A DNA stretch of 64,000 nucleotides from a bacterium (GTDB taxonomy: Bacteria; Bacillota; Clostridia; Lachnospirales; Lachnospiraceae): assembly GCA_004562765.1 (NCBI GenBank), contig SFRL01000008.1:1-64000 (forward strand), read 5' to 3'. The position numbers and the translations under genes are program-made. How positions within the stretch are numbered: position 1 is the first letter of the stretch; every line of letters begins with the position of its first letter. The notes beneath the pieces were generated by a model. The model did not search any database. It was given only the letters and a program-made list of their open reading frames with translations, and had not been told where the DNA came from. This document shows positions 1 through 7,839 of this stretch, piece after piece.

Positions 1-40
1 GAGATTTCTTTCTGCGGTATTGATTATATTTTTACTTATA

Positions 41-157
41 CAGTTTAACGAACATGTTTGGACATATTTTATTTCACACAGTTTAACGAATGTGTTGGCT
101 GCATATATCATAGATGCATTGTGTATGTATTTATGCAGCCAACACTTCGTTAAACTG
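41..157. repeat. Intergenic inverted repeat with an extra half copy
   Basis: The arm at 79-105 (beginning CAGTTTAACGAA and ending GGCTGCATA) is complementary to 132-157, with a single extra T in the left arm. The loop is about 26 bases. The same 12-mer CAGTTTAACGAA also occurs at 41-52, 38 bases upstream of its second copy. No open frame covers bases 1-236. In plus-strand RNA the right arm is followed by a T-rich stretch. The function is unknown; a binding site, a terminator or a mobile-element remnant are all possible. Confidence 0.6.
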
Positions 158-186
158 TTGTTTTGCGAATAGTTAGAACGACATAT

Positions 187-220
187 AATAAGTGTATGCC
201 CCACCGGACATACACTTATT
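187..220 (-). terminator. Hairpin terminator after the cytidylate-kinase-like gene
   Basis: A perfect 12-bp stem (AATAAGTGTATG at 187-198 pairs with 209-220) with a 10-base loop lies just past the stop codon at 237. The tract after it on the minus strand is AT-rich rather than a pure T-run, so termination strength is uncertain. Confidence 0.6.
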
Positions 221-236
221 TTGATTCTACACAGAC

Positions 237-857
237 TTATTTATTGATCTCACCATATCTTAAAAGCATATCTACACATCCGTCAATACCGAGTTTTTCA
301 CTGTTTAATGACAGATCATAGCTGCGTGAATCTCCCCATTTTTTATTTGTATAGAAATTGTAATAGCTTGCACGTTGCTTGTCTGTACGGTTGATCAGAT
401 CCTTTGCCTTTGACTCAGAAAGCCCAAGGTCATGTGCAACACGTTTGATCCGGTAATCCTTGCCGGCGTATATAAAGGCATTGATGCAATGCGGATCATC
501 AGATAACGCATAGTCAGCACAGCGTCCGACGATCACACAGGATCCTTCGCTTGCAATCTTCTTGATCGTATCAAACTGGGCTAAAAATACCTTCTGGCTC
601 AACGGCATGTCCAGATAGGTATTGCCATGATAATTACTAAAGGAATATGTATCTGTGACCAACGAATATAAAAAACTGCTGGTAGGCTTTTCATCCTGCA
701 TATGGAAGATTTCCTCACATAAGCCGCTCTCCGCAGCCGCGCGTGCCAGCAGATCCTTGTCATAAAAAGGAATTCCCAGCTTTGCTGCCAGCTTTTCACC
801 AACATCCTTTCCACCGCTTCCAAATTCACGTCCGATCGTATAAATAATTTTTTCCAT
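237..857 (-). CDS. Cytidylate kinase-like family protein
   Basis: 206 aa. The N-terminus carries a glycine-rich phosphate-binding loop, GREFGSGGK (residues 9-17), followed by a KLGIPFYDKDLL segment typical of the cytidylate-kinase-like family, which resembles nucleoside monophosphate kinases. The family is widespread in Clostridia alongside a true Cmk, and its substrate is not established. The loop differs from the GxxGSGKS/T of genuine CMP kinases, so CMP phosphorylation should not be assumed. It begins 40 bases downstream of rluD and may be the last gene of that operon. A hairpin follows its stop. Confidence 0.8.
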   Translation of the reverse strand: MEKIIYTIGREFGSGGKDVGEKLAAKLGIPFYDKDLLARAAAESGLCEEIFHMQDEKPTSSFLYSLVTDTYSFSNYHGNTYLDMPLSQKVFLAQFDTIKKIASEGSCVIVGRCADYALSDDPHCINAFIYAGKDYRIKRVAHDLGLSESKAKDLINRTDKQRASYYNFYTNKKWGDSRSYDLSLNSEKLGIDGCVDMLLRYGEINK

Positions 858-897
858 ATAAACACGCCCTTTCTGTTATTTAGGTACTTTTAGTATA

Positions 898-1830
898 TCA
901 CTTTTGACGCAGATCCGCTAATAATTTTTCAAAATATTCGGGCAATTCTGCGCTGATTTCTAAAAATTCTCCGGTTGTGGGGTGAACAAAGCCTAAATTC
1001 ATCGCATGAAGCGTCTGTCCCTGAAGCTTCCATCTTCCGGACGCGTGTCGGCCGCCGTAGACCTCATCACCGAGCAGCGGATGCCCGATGCTTGCCATAT
1101 GCACACGGATCTGATGCGTACGTCCGGTTTCCAGTGCAAATTCCATATAGGTATAGTTTCCAAAACGCTCTAATACCTTATAGTGTGTCACTGCCGGTTT
1201 CCCGTTTTTTTCATTGATCGCCATCTTCTTGCGGTCTTTCGGATCGCGTCCGATCGCACCGCTTACAGTTCCTTCATCATCGGGCAGATTGCCGATCACA
1301 ATTCCACGGTATCTGCGATTGCAGGAATGATTTTTGATCTGTTCCGCAATATGGATATGCGCCGTGTCCGTCTTGCAGATGATCAGTGAACCGGTCGTAT
1401 CCTTGTCAATGCGGTGAACGATACCGGGGCGCACAACCCCATTGATGCCGCTCAGCTCATTGCCACAATGGTACATAATGGCATTGACCAATGTGCCGGA
1501 ATAATGCCCTGCTGAGGGATGCACCACCATTCCCTTTGGTTTATTCACGATCAAAAGGTCTTCATCCTCATACAGAATATCCAAAGGAATATTTTCCGGA
1601 TTGATCTCTACACGCTCTGCCGGAGGCGTCTCAACGGTGATCACATCGTCTGTGTGCAGTCTGTAATTTGCCTTCAGCACATTACCGTCCTTGGTGACAT
1701 GCCCTTCTTTGATGAGCTTTGAAAAATAAGTTCTTGACCGCTCCGGAAAAATGGCGGCCAGGAACTTATCCAGTCTCTCATCTTCATATTCAAATGTCAC
1801 TTCAAAGCTTGCGATTACGTTTTCACTCAT
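898..1830 (-). CDS. rluD: RluA/RluD-family 23S rRNA pseudouridine synthase
   Basis: 310 aa, converting specific uridines in RNA to pseudouridine. An N-terminal S4 RNA-binding domain (about 15-70) precedes the catalytic domain with the HRIDKDTTG motif, in which D142 is the expected nucleophile. The start MSENVIAS at 1830 was chosen because it overlaps the lspA stop by 8 bases (translational coupling); an upstream in-frame ATG at 1884 lies deep inside lspA and adds unconserved residues. The lspA-rluD pair is a standard Firmicutes neighbourhood. Exact target uridines (RluD-like or RluA-like) cannot be decided from sequence. Confidence 0.9.
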   Translation of the reverse strand: MSENVIASFEVTFEYEDERLDKFLAAIFPERSRTYFSKLIKEGHVTKDGNVLKANYRLHTDDVITVETPPAERVEINPENIPLDILYEDEDLLIVNKPKGMVVHPSAGHYSGTLVNAIMYHCGNELSGINGVVRPGIVHRIDKDTTGSLIICKTDTAHIHIAEQIKNHSCNRRYRGIVIGNLPDDEGTVSGAIGRDPKDRKKMAINEKNGKPAVTHYKVLERFGNYTYMEFALETGRTHQIRVHMASIGHPLLGDEVYGGRHASGRWKLQGQTLHAMNLGFVHPTTGEFLEISAELPEYFEKLLADLRQK

Positions 1831-2377
1831 GATCCGATACTCCGGGCTTCTTCCATGGAAAAATAAGCGCAGCAAGGCGGTCAAGATCTTTCTCTTTGTA
1901 ATAAAATAAAAACAGAACGATAAATAACGCCGTCGCGCAGGTTACATAAATATCCGCCACATTAAAAATGGGAAAATTGATCAACGAAAAATAAAAGAAA
2001 TCGATCACATAGTTATAAAGAATACGATCGATAAAATTACCGATCGCTCCGGCAAACAATGCAATACAGATACCGTGCAGCGGATAGAAATGCCGCTCAG
2101 CAGGAATCCGTCCGTATACATAGGTCAGGAGTACGATCATCAGTATCGTAATGGCAATAAAAAACATCTTTTTGCCTTGTAAAACACCGAATGCCGCACC
2201 ACGGTTTTCCAGATAATGCAGTTCAAATACACCTTGGATAATGACGTACGCTGCCTGATCTTTTAATTTTTTAACTGCCAGATATTTTGTCCCCTGATCC
2301 AAAAGGATCAAAAGAAAAGCCAGTATGGCTCCCATGCAATAGCGCCCTGCCATATGCTTTTTGGTATTTGTATTCAT
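1823..2377 (-). CDS. lspA: Lipoprotein signal peptidase (signal peptidase II)
   Basis: 184 aa integral membrane aspartyl protease that cleaves the signal peptide of prolipoproteins after lipidation of the lipobox Cys. Four hydrophobic segments are visible. The catalytic pair sits in GNFIDR (D117) and FNVADIYV (D142), and the conserved NRGAAFG is present. The ATG at 2377 is preferred because AGAGG stands 9 bases before it; an ATG at 2386 abuts that ribosome-binding site. The C-terminal tail after the last membrane helix is somewhat longer than usual. It lies 12 bases after aroB. Likely substrates in this window are the DUF3048 lipoprotein and the DacA-like enzyme. Confidence 0.93.
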   Translation of the reverse strand: MNTNTKKHMAGRYCMGAILAFLLILLDQGTKYLAVKKLKDQAAYVIIQGVFELHYLENRGAAFGVLQGKKMFFIAITILMIVLLTYVYGRIPAERHFYPLHGICIALFAGAIGNFIDRILYNYVIDFFYFSLINFPIFNVADIYVTCATALFIVLFLFYYKEKDLDRLAALIFPWKKPGVSDHE

Positions 2378-2389
2378 AGCTGTCATCCT

Positions 2390-3487
2390 CTATTCACTCA
2401 ATACATAATGAATTGCCTCTAACAGATCATCATCTGTCAGGGACAGGTCTGAATATGCTTCACCGATCCGTTTTAACAGTGTGAATTTTACTTTCCCACC
2501 AACCATTTTTTTGTCAGACTTTGTTGTTTCAAGAATCTCTCTCGCATCATAACCACTGATGCGGATCGGCAGCCGGTAGGTCGTCAAAACCTGCTCAATA
2601 TCGTGCAGCTCATCGTTCGTTAAATTTCCTTTTTTCACTGAAAGATAAGCAGCAGCTACCATGCCTAGAGATACACATTCTCCATGATACAACCGAAAAT
2701 CAGACAGTTTTTCAATTGCATGACCGATCGTATGACCGAAATTGAGTAATGCCCGCTCTCCTTTTTCCTTCGGATCATTCTCAACAACAACACGCTTGAT
2801 ATTGCAGCCGATATCCAGCATACCGATCAGTGTCTTAGGCGCTTTTTGCCAGATCAGTTCCCGGTTTTCTTTCATCCATGTATAATATGTGTCATCTTTG
2901 ATCAATCCATGCTTGATCTCTTCTGCCATGCCATTGGCAAACTGTTCATCCGGCAAGGATTGAAATACTTCCATACTCATGTAGACCAGTTTCGGCTGAT
3001 AAAACGCGCCTACCATATTTTTGTACTGCTGAAAATCCACGCCGGTCTTGCCGCCGATGCTGGAATCCACCTGTGCCAGCAGTGATGTCGGAATCTGGAT
3101 GAAATCGATGCCCCGCAGATAAGTCGCAGCGCTAAAACCGGTCAGATCTCCTACTACTCCACCGCCGAGTGCAATCAGGAAATCATGGCGGTCAAATTTG
3201 TTGATTATTAATTGTTCATATAATTTTTGGACGGTGTCCATATTTTTGCTTCGCTCGCCTGCTTCAAAAACAAATGAGAAAATCTTGGCATACTGCTTAT
3301 GCAATAGTTCACTGATTTCATTTAAGTATATATTTGCCACTTGTGAATCAGACACAATGCAAACTTTCTTTGTCGTATCCGTCCCGATCGCAGCTGTGAT
3401 ATCATCAAGCAAATACGAAAAACTGCTGTTTAATGTGATCGAATAGCATTTTTTTCCTTCATAATTTACGGCAATCTCTTTTCTCAT
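2390..3487 (-). CDS. aroB: 3-dehydroquinate synthase
   Basis: 365 aa. Second step of the shikimate pathway, converting DAHP to 3-dehydroquinate with NAD and a divalent metal. The NAD-binding stretch GGGVVGDLTGF and the metal-ligand regions MAEEIKHGLI and NFGHTIGHAIE are intact. The start MRKEIAVN at 3487 has GGGAG about 9 bases upstream; the frame stays open to 3583 but that extension overlaps ylmH and is not conserved. Its place between ylmH and lspA, far from other aro genes, is a lineage-specific arrangement. Confidence 0.93.
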   Translation of the reverse strand: MRKEIAVNYEGKKCYSITLNSSFSYLLDDITAAIGTDTTKKVCIVSDSQVANIYLNEISELLHKQYAKIFSFVFEAGERSKNMDTVQKLYEQLIINKFDRHDFLIALGGGVVGDLTGFSAATYLRGIDFIQIPTSLLAQVDSSIGGKTGVDFQQYKNMVGAFYQPKLVYMSMEVFQSLPDEQFANGMAEEIKHGLIKDDTYYTWMKENRELIWQKAPKTLIGMLDIGCNIKRVVVENDPKEKGERALLNFGHTIGHAIEKLSDFRLYHGECVSLGMVAAAYLSVKKGNLTNDELHDIEQVLTTYRLPIRISGYDAREILETTKSDKKMVGGKVKFTLLKRIGEAYSDLSLTDDDLLEAIHYVLSE

Positions 3488-3503
3488 CTCAATACTCCCT
3501 TCA

Positions 3504-4256
3504 TTAACTGAATATCTGGTAGGAAAAACGGATGCGGTCTTTTTTTGTAACACCGAGTGTTTCTCCAAAACGTACTTTTCCAAATCCCCGGATGGACAAT
3601 AAATCTCCTTGTTTACAATAATATGTATTATGTAAACTTTCGGCGCCGTTCACAAATATTTTGCCCTCCTGGATCATGCGTAAGGATGCGGAACGTGATA
3701 TATTACAGATTGCTGCAATGACTGCATCCAACCGGTTTGATGTGACGATCGCCTCTTTATTGATAAACTGCGGCTCATAGTCAATGTGACTGTCTTCTTC
3801 CGCTTCCAAGGTCACTACCGTATGGCGGATGGAGGTCAGCTGTTCCAGAATATAAGGTACGATCTCTTCTTTTGCAAAGAAAAACATCTCCGCGTCATTT
3901 ACGATCAGATCACCGATCTTACTGCGCTCAATGCCAAGGCTCATCAATGCTCCCAACACATCCCGGTGTGTCAGTTTTTCCGCAAATTTCGGATAAGCAG
4001 GACGAATTCGGATACACTGCATCGGGTAATCCCATTCATAAAAGAGAGCATCAGGGATAAATGCTACCATCTGACGCTCTGCATATTCATATCCGCCGGA
4101 CATCCGGTATTCAGATTCCAGCTTCTCTTTGTTCTGTTGTAGGATCAACTGCTCATTCATCGTAAGGAAATCGGAAAACATGACGATCCCTTTTCGATTT
4201 GCCTGTTTTGATAAATCCACAAAGCGCTTGCAGATATATGTAACATCTTCATTCAT
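3504..4256 (-). CDS. ylmH: YlmH-type S4-domain RNA-binding protein
   Basis: 250 aa. The long N-terminal YlmH domain is followed by an S4 RNA-binding domain (about 180-245, with SRSASLRMIQEGKIFVNG). In Bacillus, YlmH is encoded beside sepF in the division cluster and has been linked to cell division and rescue of stalled ribosomes. The ATG at 4256 starts 1 base after the sepF stop; a frame open to 4277 would overlap sepF. The yggS-sepF-ylmH order is conserved across Firmicutes, although ylmG and divIVA, common partners, are absent here. Confidence 0.88.
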   Translation of the reverse strand: MNEDVTYICKRFVDLSKQANRKGIVMFSDFLTMNEQLILQQNKEKLESEYRMSGGYEYAERQMVAFIPDALFYEWDYPMQCIRIRPAYPKFAEKLTHRDVLGALMSLGIERSKIGDLIVNDAEMFFFAKEEIVPYILEQLTSIRHTVVTLEAEEDSHIDYEPQFINKEAIVTSNRLDAVIAAICNISRSASLRMIQEGKIFVNGAESLHNTYYCKQGDLLSIRGFGKVRFGETLGVTKKDRIRFSYQIFS

Positions 4257-4257
4257 A

Positions 4258-4779
4258 TTAGATTCCTGATATATCAAAACTGTCCATCAAAGACTGGAAA
4301 TCTCCGGATATATCAACGCTTTCCGGTGTAATGATAAAAATATAGTTTGAGATCTTCTGCAGATTACCATTGATCGCAAAGCAGGAACCTGATGCAAAAT
4401 CGATGATACGCTGTGCAATATCGACATCCAGACCTTCCACATTCAGCACAACCGTACGGTTTGCCAGCAGTGTCTCCGTGATCTCTCTGGACTCATCAAA
4501 GGAAGTCGGCTTGATCACACATACTTCCATTCCGCCTGCAGTCTGTGACCGTCTGGAAGAACTGCGCATCGGAGTGATCTTGTTCTGCGGTTTTTCCTTA
4601 GGTCTTTTCACGTCTGATACCGGTTCTGTATCTGTAAACTCCGGAGTACCGGTCGCTTGCGGTTTACGGCTTGCTCTCGGCTTTTCTTCTACTTCATCTT
4701 CATAGCCGTCATCATAAAAATCATCATCGTCATCCGGTCCGAGACGCATCATATTCAAAAATCCATCAAATACACTCAT
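4258..4779 (-). CDS. sepF: Cell division protein SepF
   Basis: 173 aa. SepF binds membrane through its N-terminal amphipathic helix (MSVFDGFLNMMRLG) and tethers and bundles FtsZ. An acidic, proline-rich linker (about 16-80) separates this helix from the globular SepF domain (about 83-170), which has the expected VEGLDVDIAQRIIDFASG core. AAGGAG lies upstream inside the end of yggS, and only 3 bases separate the two genes. It acts at the septum alongside the MinCDE system encoded at 10-12 kb. Confidence 0.92.
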   Translation of the reverse strand: MSVFDGFLNMMRLGPDDDDDFYDDGYEDEVEEKPRASRKPQATGTPEFTDTEPVSDVKRPKEKPQNKITPMRSSSRRSQTAGGMEVCVIKPTSFDESREITETLLANRTVVLNVEGLDVDIAQRIIDFASGSCFAINGNLQKISNYIFIITPESVDISGDFQSLMDSFDISGI

Positions 4780-4782
4780 GAT

Positions 4783-5484
4783 CTATCGCTCCTTCGTGTT
4801 ATAGTTGCGCGCACCGAAGATACCGGTACCGACACGCACCATTGTAGCGCCCTCTTCTATGGCAACCTCATAATCTCCGGTCATTCCCATGGACAGAATG
4901 TCCATACATACATTATCAATGTTTTTGTTTTTTATGTCAACAGATAATTGCTTAATTTGCCGAAAATATAGACGATTTTCTTCTGCATCCACAACATATG
5001 GTGCTATGGTCATAAGACCCATGATCTTCAGATTCGGGAGAACGGAAATCTCTTCTACCAGCTGAATGGTATCTTCGGCAGAGATTCCGAATTTGCTCTC
5101 CTCACCGGCAATGTTTACTTCAACCAGGATTGGAATGGTCAGACCTTTTTTCTGTGCCTGAACACTGATCTCCTGTGCAAGCCGGTAAGAATCAACGGAA
5201 TGGATCAACGAAACCTTGTCGATGACCTGTTTGACTTTATTTCTCTGCAGATGACCGATCATATGCCATTTCATATCAGAAGGGAGCTTGTCATACTTTT
5301 CACAGATCTCCTGTACTTTGTTTTCACCAAAATCTCTCGCTCCCGCATCGTATACTTCACGCAGCATTTCTACCGGCTTTGTCTTGCTGACTGCGATCAG
5401 CGTCACTTCTGAGCGGTCTCTGCCGGCCCGCGCACAAGCCGCTGCTACATTTTTTTCTACTGCTTCGTAATTATCTTTTAACAT
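4783..5484 (-). CDS. YggS/PROSC-family PLP-binding protein
   Basis: 233 aa, single TIM-barrel PLP protein of the YggS/YlmE family, which maintains cellular pyridoxal phosphate homeostasis and has no known catalytic activity. The PLP lysine is K34 in AVSKTKP, followed by FGENKVQE and the phosphate-binding region near the C-terminus (MGMTGDYEVAIEEGATMVRVGTGIF region). It sits directly upstream of sepF, the conserved ylmE position in Bacillus. The ATG has a purine-rich ribosome-binding site. Confidence 0.92.
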   Translation of the reverse strand: MLKDNYEAVEKNVAAACARAGRDRSEVTLIAVSKTKPVEMLREVYDAGARDFGENKVQEICEKYDKLPSDMKWHMIGHLQRNKVKQVIDKVSLIHSVDSYRLAQEISVQAQKKGLTIPILVEVNIAGEESKFGISAEDTIQLVEEISVLPNLKIMGLMTIAPYVVDAEENRLYFRQIKQLSVDIKNKNIDNVCMDILSMGMTGDYEVAIEEGATMVRVGTGIFGARNYNTKER

Positions 5485-5535
5485 TGTTCTCTCCCTTTCT
5501 GCTCGCTACAACGATTAATGTATCATCTTTGATCT

Positions 5536-6924
5536 CTAATTGACCACTTCGTTTTCTGTGATGATCGATCCGTCCAGTGCGATGTGATCATATTGTGACA
5601 ACCCATAACTCGTGCCGCGTGCGATGATCGCATACTCCTCATTCTGGTACAGGATATCAATGATACGGAAAACGGCGTATCCTTTATTGATATTGTAAAC
5701 ACCCTTCAGATCTTCGCTGGCACTGATCACAAAGCTCTCTCCGCCCGCCGGATCAATGACTTTTGTTCCTTTGGTCAGTTCGTCTTCACTGACATAATAG
5801 CACTCATCCGTTGAATAATAAATATCTGTCGCAATAAATTTCTGGACTTTTTCACCGGTATCATCGGTCGTCTCAATTAAAAGTCCCTGAGAGTTCGAGT
5901 TGCCGCCCTTGGTAAAATAGCTCTGTGGTACAACAAAAAAGCTCTTCGTCACAATGGACTGATTCGGGATCTTTAAGCCTTCCTGTTTCGTCAGTAACAG
6001 TTCCACATCGATGAAACGTTCCGACGCGTAACGGATCATGGAGTTATTAAAGTTTAACAGCAGATAATTCTTATCACCGCGGTTTCTGATCTCGTAGGTT
6101 GCCCAGGCGGTTGTCTCGTCGGATTTGAACCGCACTTTGATAACGGAATCATCTGCCAGGATCTCCTTTAATTCATCACTGATCACAAATACAACCTGCC
6201 AGTTTTCCGAAGTGATCAGCTTGAACAATGGCTCCCCTGCCTCCACGTGAGTGAAAGCCTTCCGGTTATCCTTCTCATACCCGGATTCGTCCAGCATACC
6301 GTCTGTAAAATTGTCCGCCGTCACACTTTCATAACCGTCACAGTAGTAGGAAACAATGCCGGGGACAGAGGCGGTGACGCGGTGAAACGTGTGATCTGCC
6401 TCCGCATTCGCGGCGTATTCCGACATGGAACCCAGTGCACTTAAATTGACTGCCTCCATGAGTTCTGCCTGCAGATCATTTTTAAACGTATAAGTATTGT
6501 AAAAGGTCATATCCGAATAGGTGTTGCTGTAGTCCTTCATCTCCTCCACAAGCATGCTGTACGATTCCGCATCCAGCGTATTCTCCGTATTTCCTGCACG
6601 GGTGATCTGTCCCGCAATATCACCGTTCTCATCCACAGAACAGATCAGTGAACCGCATTTGGCCCGGGAATTGTCCTTTAAATAGTAATTGACATATCCG
6701 CTTTCACCTGCGTACACGATCTGCTCCTCGCGCAGTGCCAGCCCCGTATAGGAAGTCTGTATCCGGATGCTGCCCTCATCTACTTCATAGTAGGAAACAT
6801 GCTTCGCTGTGAGATAAATATATACGTTAAAAATGAGATATATAAAAATAAGCGCAAAAAAGATCACGCCGATGTTTATATTCAATGTTTTTGGATATCT
6901 TACAATTTTATTGTTCTTTTTCAT
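5536..6924 (-). CDS. HlyD-like membrane-anchored adaptor protein
   Basis: 462 aa. It has a short basic N-terminus, one membrane helix (about 16-38), then a large extracytoplasmic domain with a lipoyl/barrel-sandwich-like segment (YYEVDEGSIRIQTSYTGLAL, SGYVNYYLKDNSRAKCGSLI) and a matching half later (VTASVPGIVSYYCDGYESV). This architecture is that of HlyD-type periplasmic adaptors, but no ABC transporter or export partner is encoded nearby and the cell has no visible outer-membrane components. It lies 51 bases upstream of yggS-sepF, the first gene of that operon. A role in envelope or division is suggested only by position. Confidence 0.75.
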   Translation of the reverse strand: MKKNNKIVRYPKTLNINIGVIFFALIFIYLIFNVYIYLTAKHVSYYEVDEGSIRIQTSYTGLALREEQIVYAGESGYVNYYLKDNSRAKCGSLICSVDENGDIAGQITRAGNTENTLDAESYSMLVEEMKDYSNTYSDMTFYNTYTFKNDLQAELMEAVNLSALGSMSEYAANAEADHTFHRVTASVPGIVSYYCDGYESVTADNFTDGMLDESGYEKDNRKAFTHVEAGEPLFKLITSENWQVVFVISDELKEILADDSVIKVRFKSDETTAWATYEIRNRGDKNYLLLNFNNSMIRYASERFIDVELLLTKQEGLKIPNQSIVTKSFFVVPQSYFTKGGNSNSQGLLIETTDDTGEKVQKFIATDIYYSTDECYYVSEDELTKGTKVIDPAGGESFVISASEDLKGVYNINKGYAVFRIIDILYQNEEYAIIARGTSYGLSQYDHIALDGSIITENEVVN

Positions 6925-7010
6925 ATTTTTTATTTCAAAACTTCTTTCTGTTTACTACTGTATATTTTCAGAAAAACAAGAAATACTATCTAAAAAAGGA
7001 GGTAATGACT

Positions 7011-7217
7011 ATGAATTCTAAAGTCTGGGATTATTGTTTACTCACGCTCGTGATCATCGGTGCGGTTAACTGGGGGTTGATCGGGTTCTTCCAGTTTGAT
7101 CTCATCGCTTTTTTGTTCGGAAATATGTCATGGTTATCCCGCATCATCTATGCACTGGTGGGAATTGCCGGTCTGTATCTGATCAGCGCTTACGGGCGTA
7201 TTCGTTCCATCGGATAA
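7011..7217 (+). CDS. DUF378 family small membrane protein
   Basis: 68 aa. It has two predicted membrane helices with the family signature NWGLIG between them and a short basic C-terminus. It is one of only two plus-strand genes, divergent from the HlyD-like gene. AAAAGGAGG at 6994-7002 gives 8 bases of spacing to the ATG at 7011; the ATG at 7005 is too close to it. DUF378 proteins (YuzA-like) are of unknown function. Confidence 0.85.
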   Translation: MNSKVWDYCLLTLVIIGAVNWGLIGFFQFDLIAFLFGNMSWLSRIIYALVGIAGLYLISAYGRIRSIG

Positions 7218-7261
7218 CATAATGGATACCTGCTGTCTGGCATACAGGTTTTCCGGATAAC

Positions 7262-7299
7262 ATGAAATAAGGTGCCTTTGCAGGCACCTTCTATTTCAT
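7262..7299. terminator. Bidirectional terminator between convergent genes
   Basis: An extended stem formed by ATGAAATA-AGGTGCC and GGCACCT-TCTATTTCAT closes on a TTTGCA-type loop. It lies between the plus-strand DUF378 gene (stop 7217) and the minus-strand P-loop gene (stop 7306) and is AT-rich on both flanks, so it can serve both. Confidence 0.75.
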
Positions 7300-7305
7300 T
7301 TTAAA

Positions 7306-7725
7306 TTAAAGGGATACAATGATCTTTGCCTTTGCACATTCCGGAAGGTCTGCTTCATTTCTGGATACACTCAGAACAAATTTTACATTATACTTCTCGC
7401 TGATAATATCCAGCTTTTCGATCGCATGATTGATCTGTCCATCCGCAATATTTGCAATTGTGAGGAAGCTGTCCAGATACATCTCCTGCAGATCATGATC
7501 CTGCGATACGATACCGCAGATAAAACCAAGAAATTCATCACAATTTGTAACAGGGAAATCTGTCACATTGATCAAACGAACTTTGTTGTTCAATTCATAC
7601 ATATGTTTCTGGCTCTTATCCAAATATACAATATTACCAGATGCAGATTTCACTGACTCATTTACCTTATCTAATAAATATTTTGTTTTACCCTTACCTT
7701 TTTCGCCAGCAATAATTTCAACCAT
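7306..7725 (-). CDS. Small P-loop ATP-binding protein of unknown function
   Basis: 139 aa. A Walker A motif, GEKGKGKT (residues 7-14), stands right at the N-terminus. The rest alternates predicted strands and helices like a truncated RecA/PilT-type fold and ends in the strand FVLSVSRNEADLPECAKAKIIVSL. Homologues in Lachnospiraceae are often labelled PilT-like, but nothing of a pilus system is present here. No clear Walker B is seen. It has its own promoter and is monocistronic between two terminating or converging units. AGGAGG precedes the ATG. Function unknown. Confidence 0.8.
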   Translation of the reverse strand: MVEIIAGEKGKGKTKYLLDKVNESVKSASGNIVYLDKSQKHMYELNNKVRLINVTDFPVTNCDEFLGFICGIVSQDHDLQEMYLDSFLTIANIADGQINHAIEKLDIISEKYNVKFVLSVSRNEADLPECAKAKIIVSL

Positions 7726-7808
7726 CGCTATCTCCTCCTGATTTTAATTACTGCACTGCCTTAGCGTATGTAAAAACATCAATCCGGCTGTGCTTTTCTA
7801 TAACATAA

Positions 7809-7837
7809 ATTATAAAATACTTTGATGTAAAATACAA
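7809..7837 (-). promoter_or_regulatory. Sigma-A-type promoter of the P-loop gene
   Basis: On the minus strand TTGTAT (7832-7837), 17-base spacer, TATAAT (7809-7814). It lies about 85 bases before the start codon at 7725, in the gap after the DacA-like gene. Confidence 0.65.
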
Positions 7838-7839
7838 CT

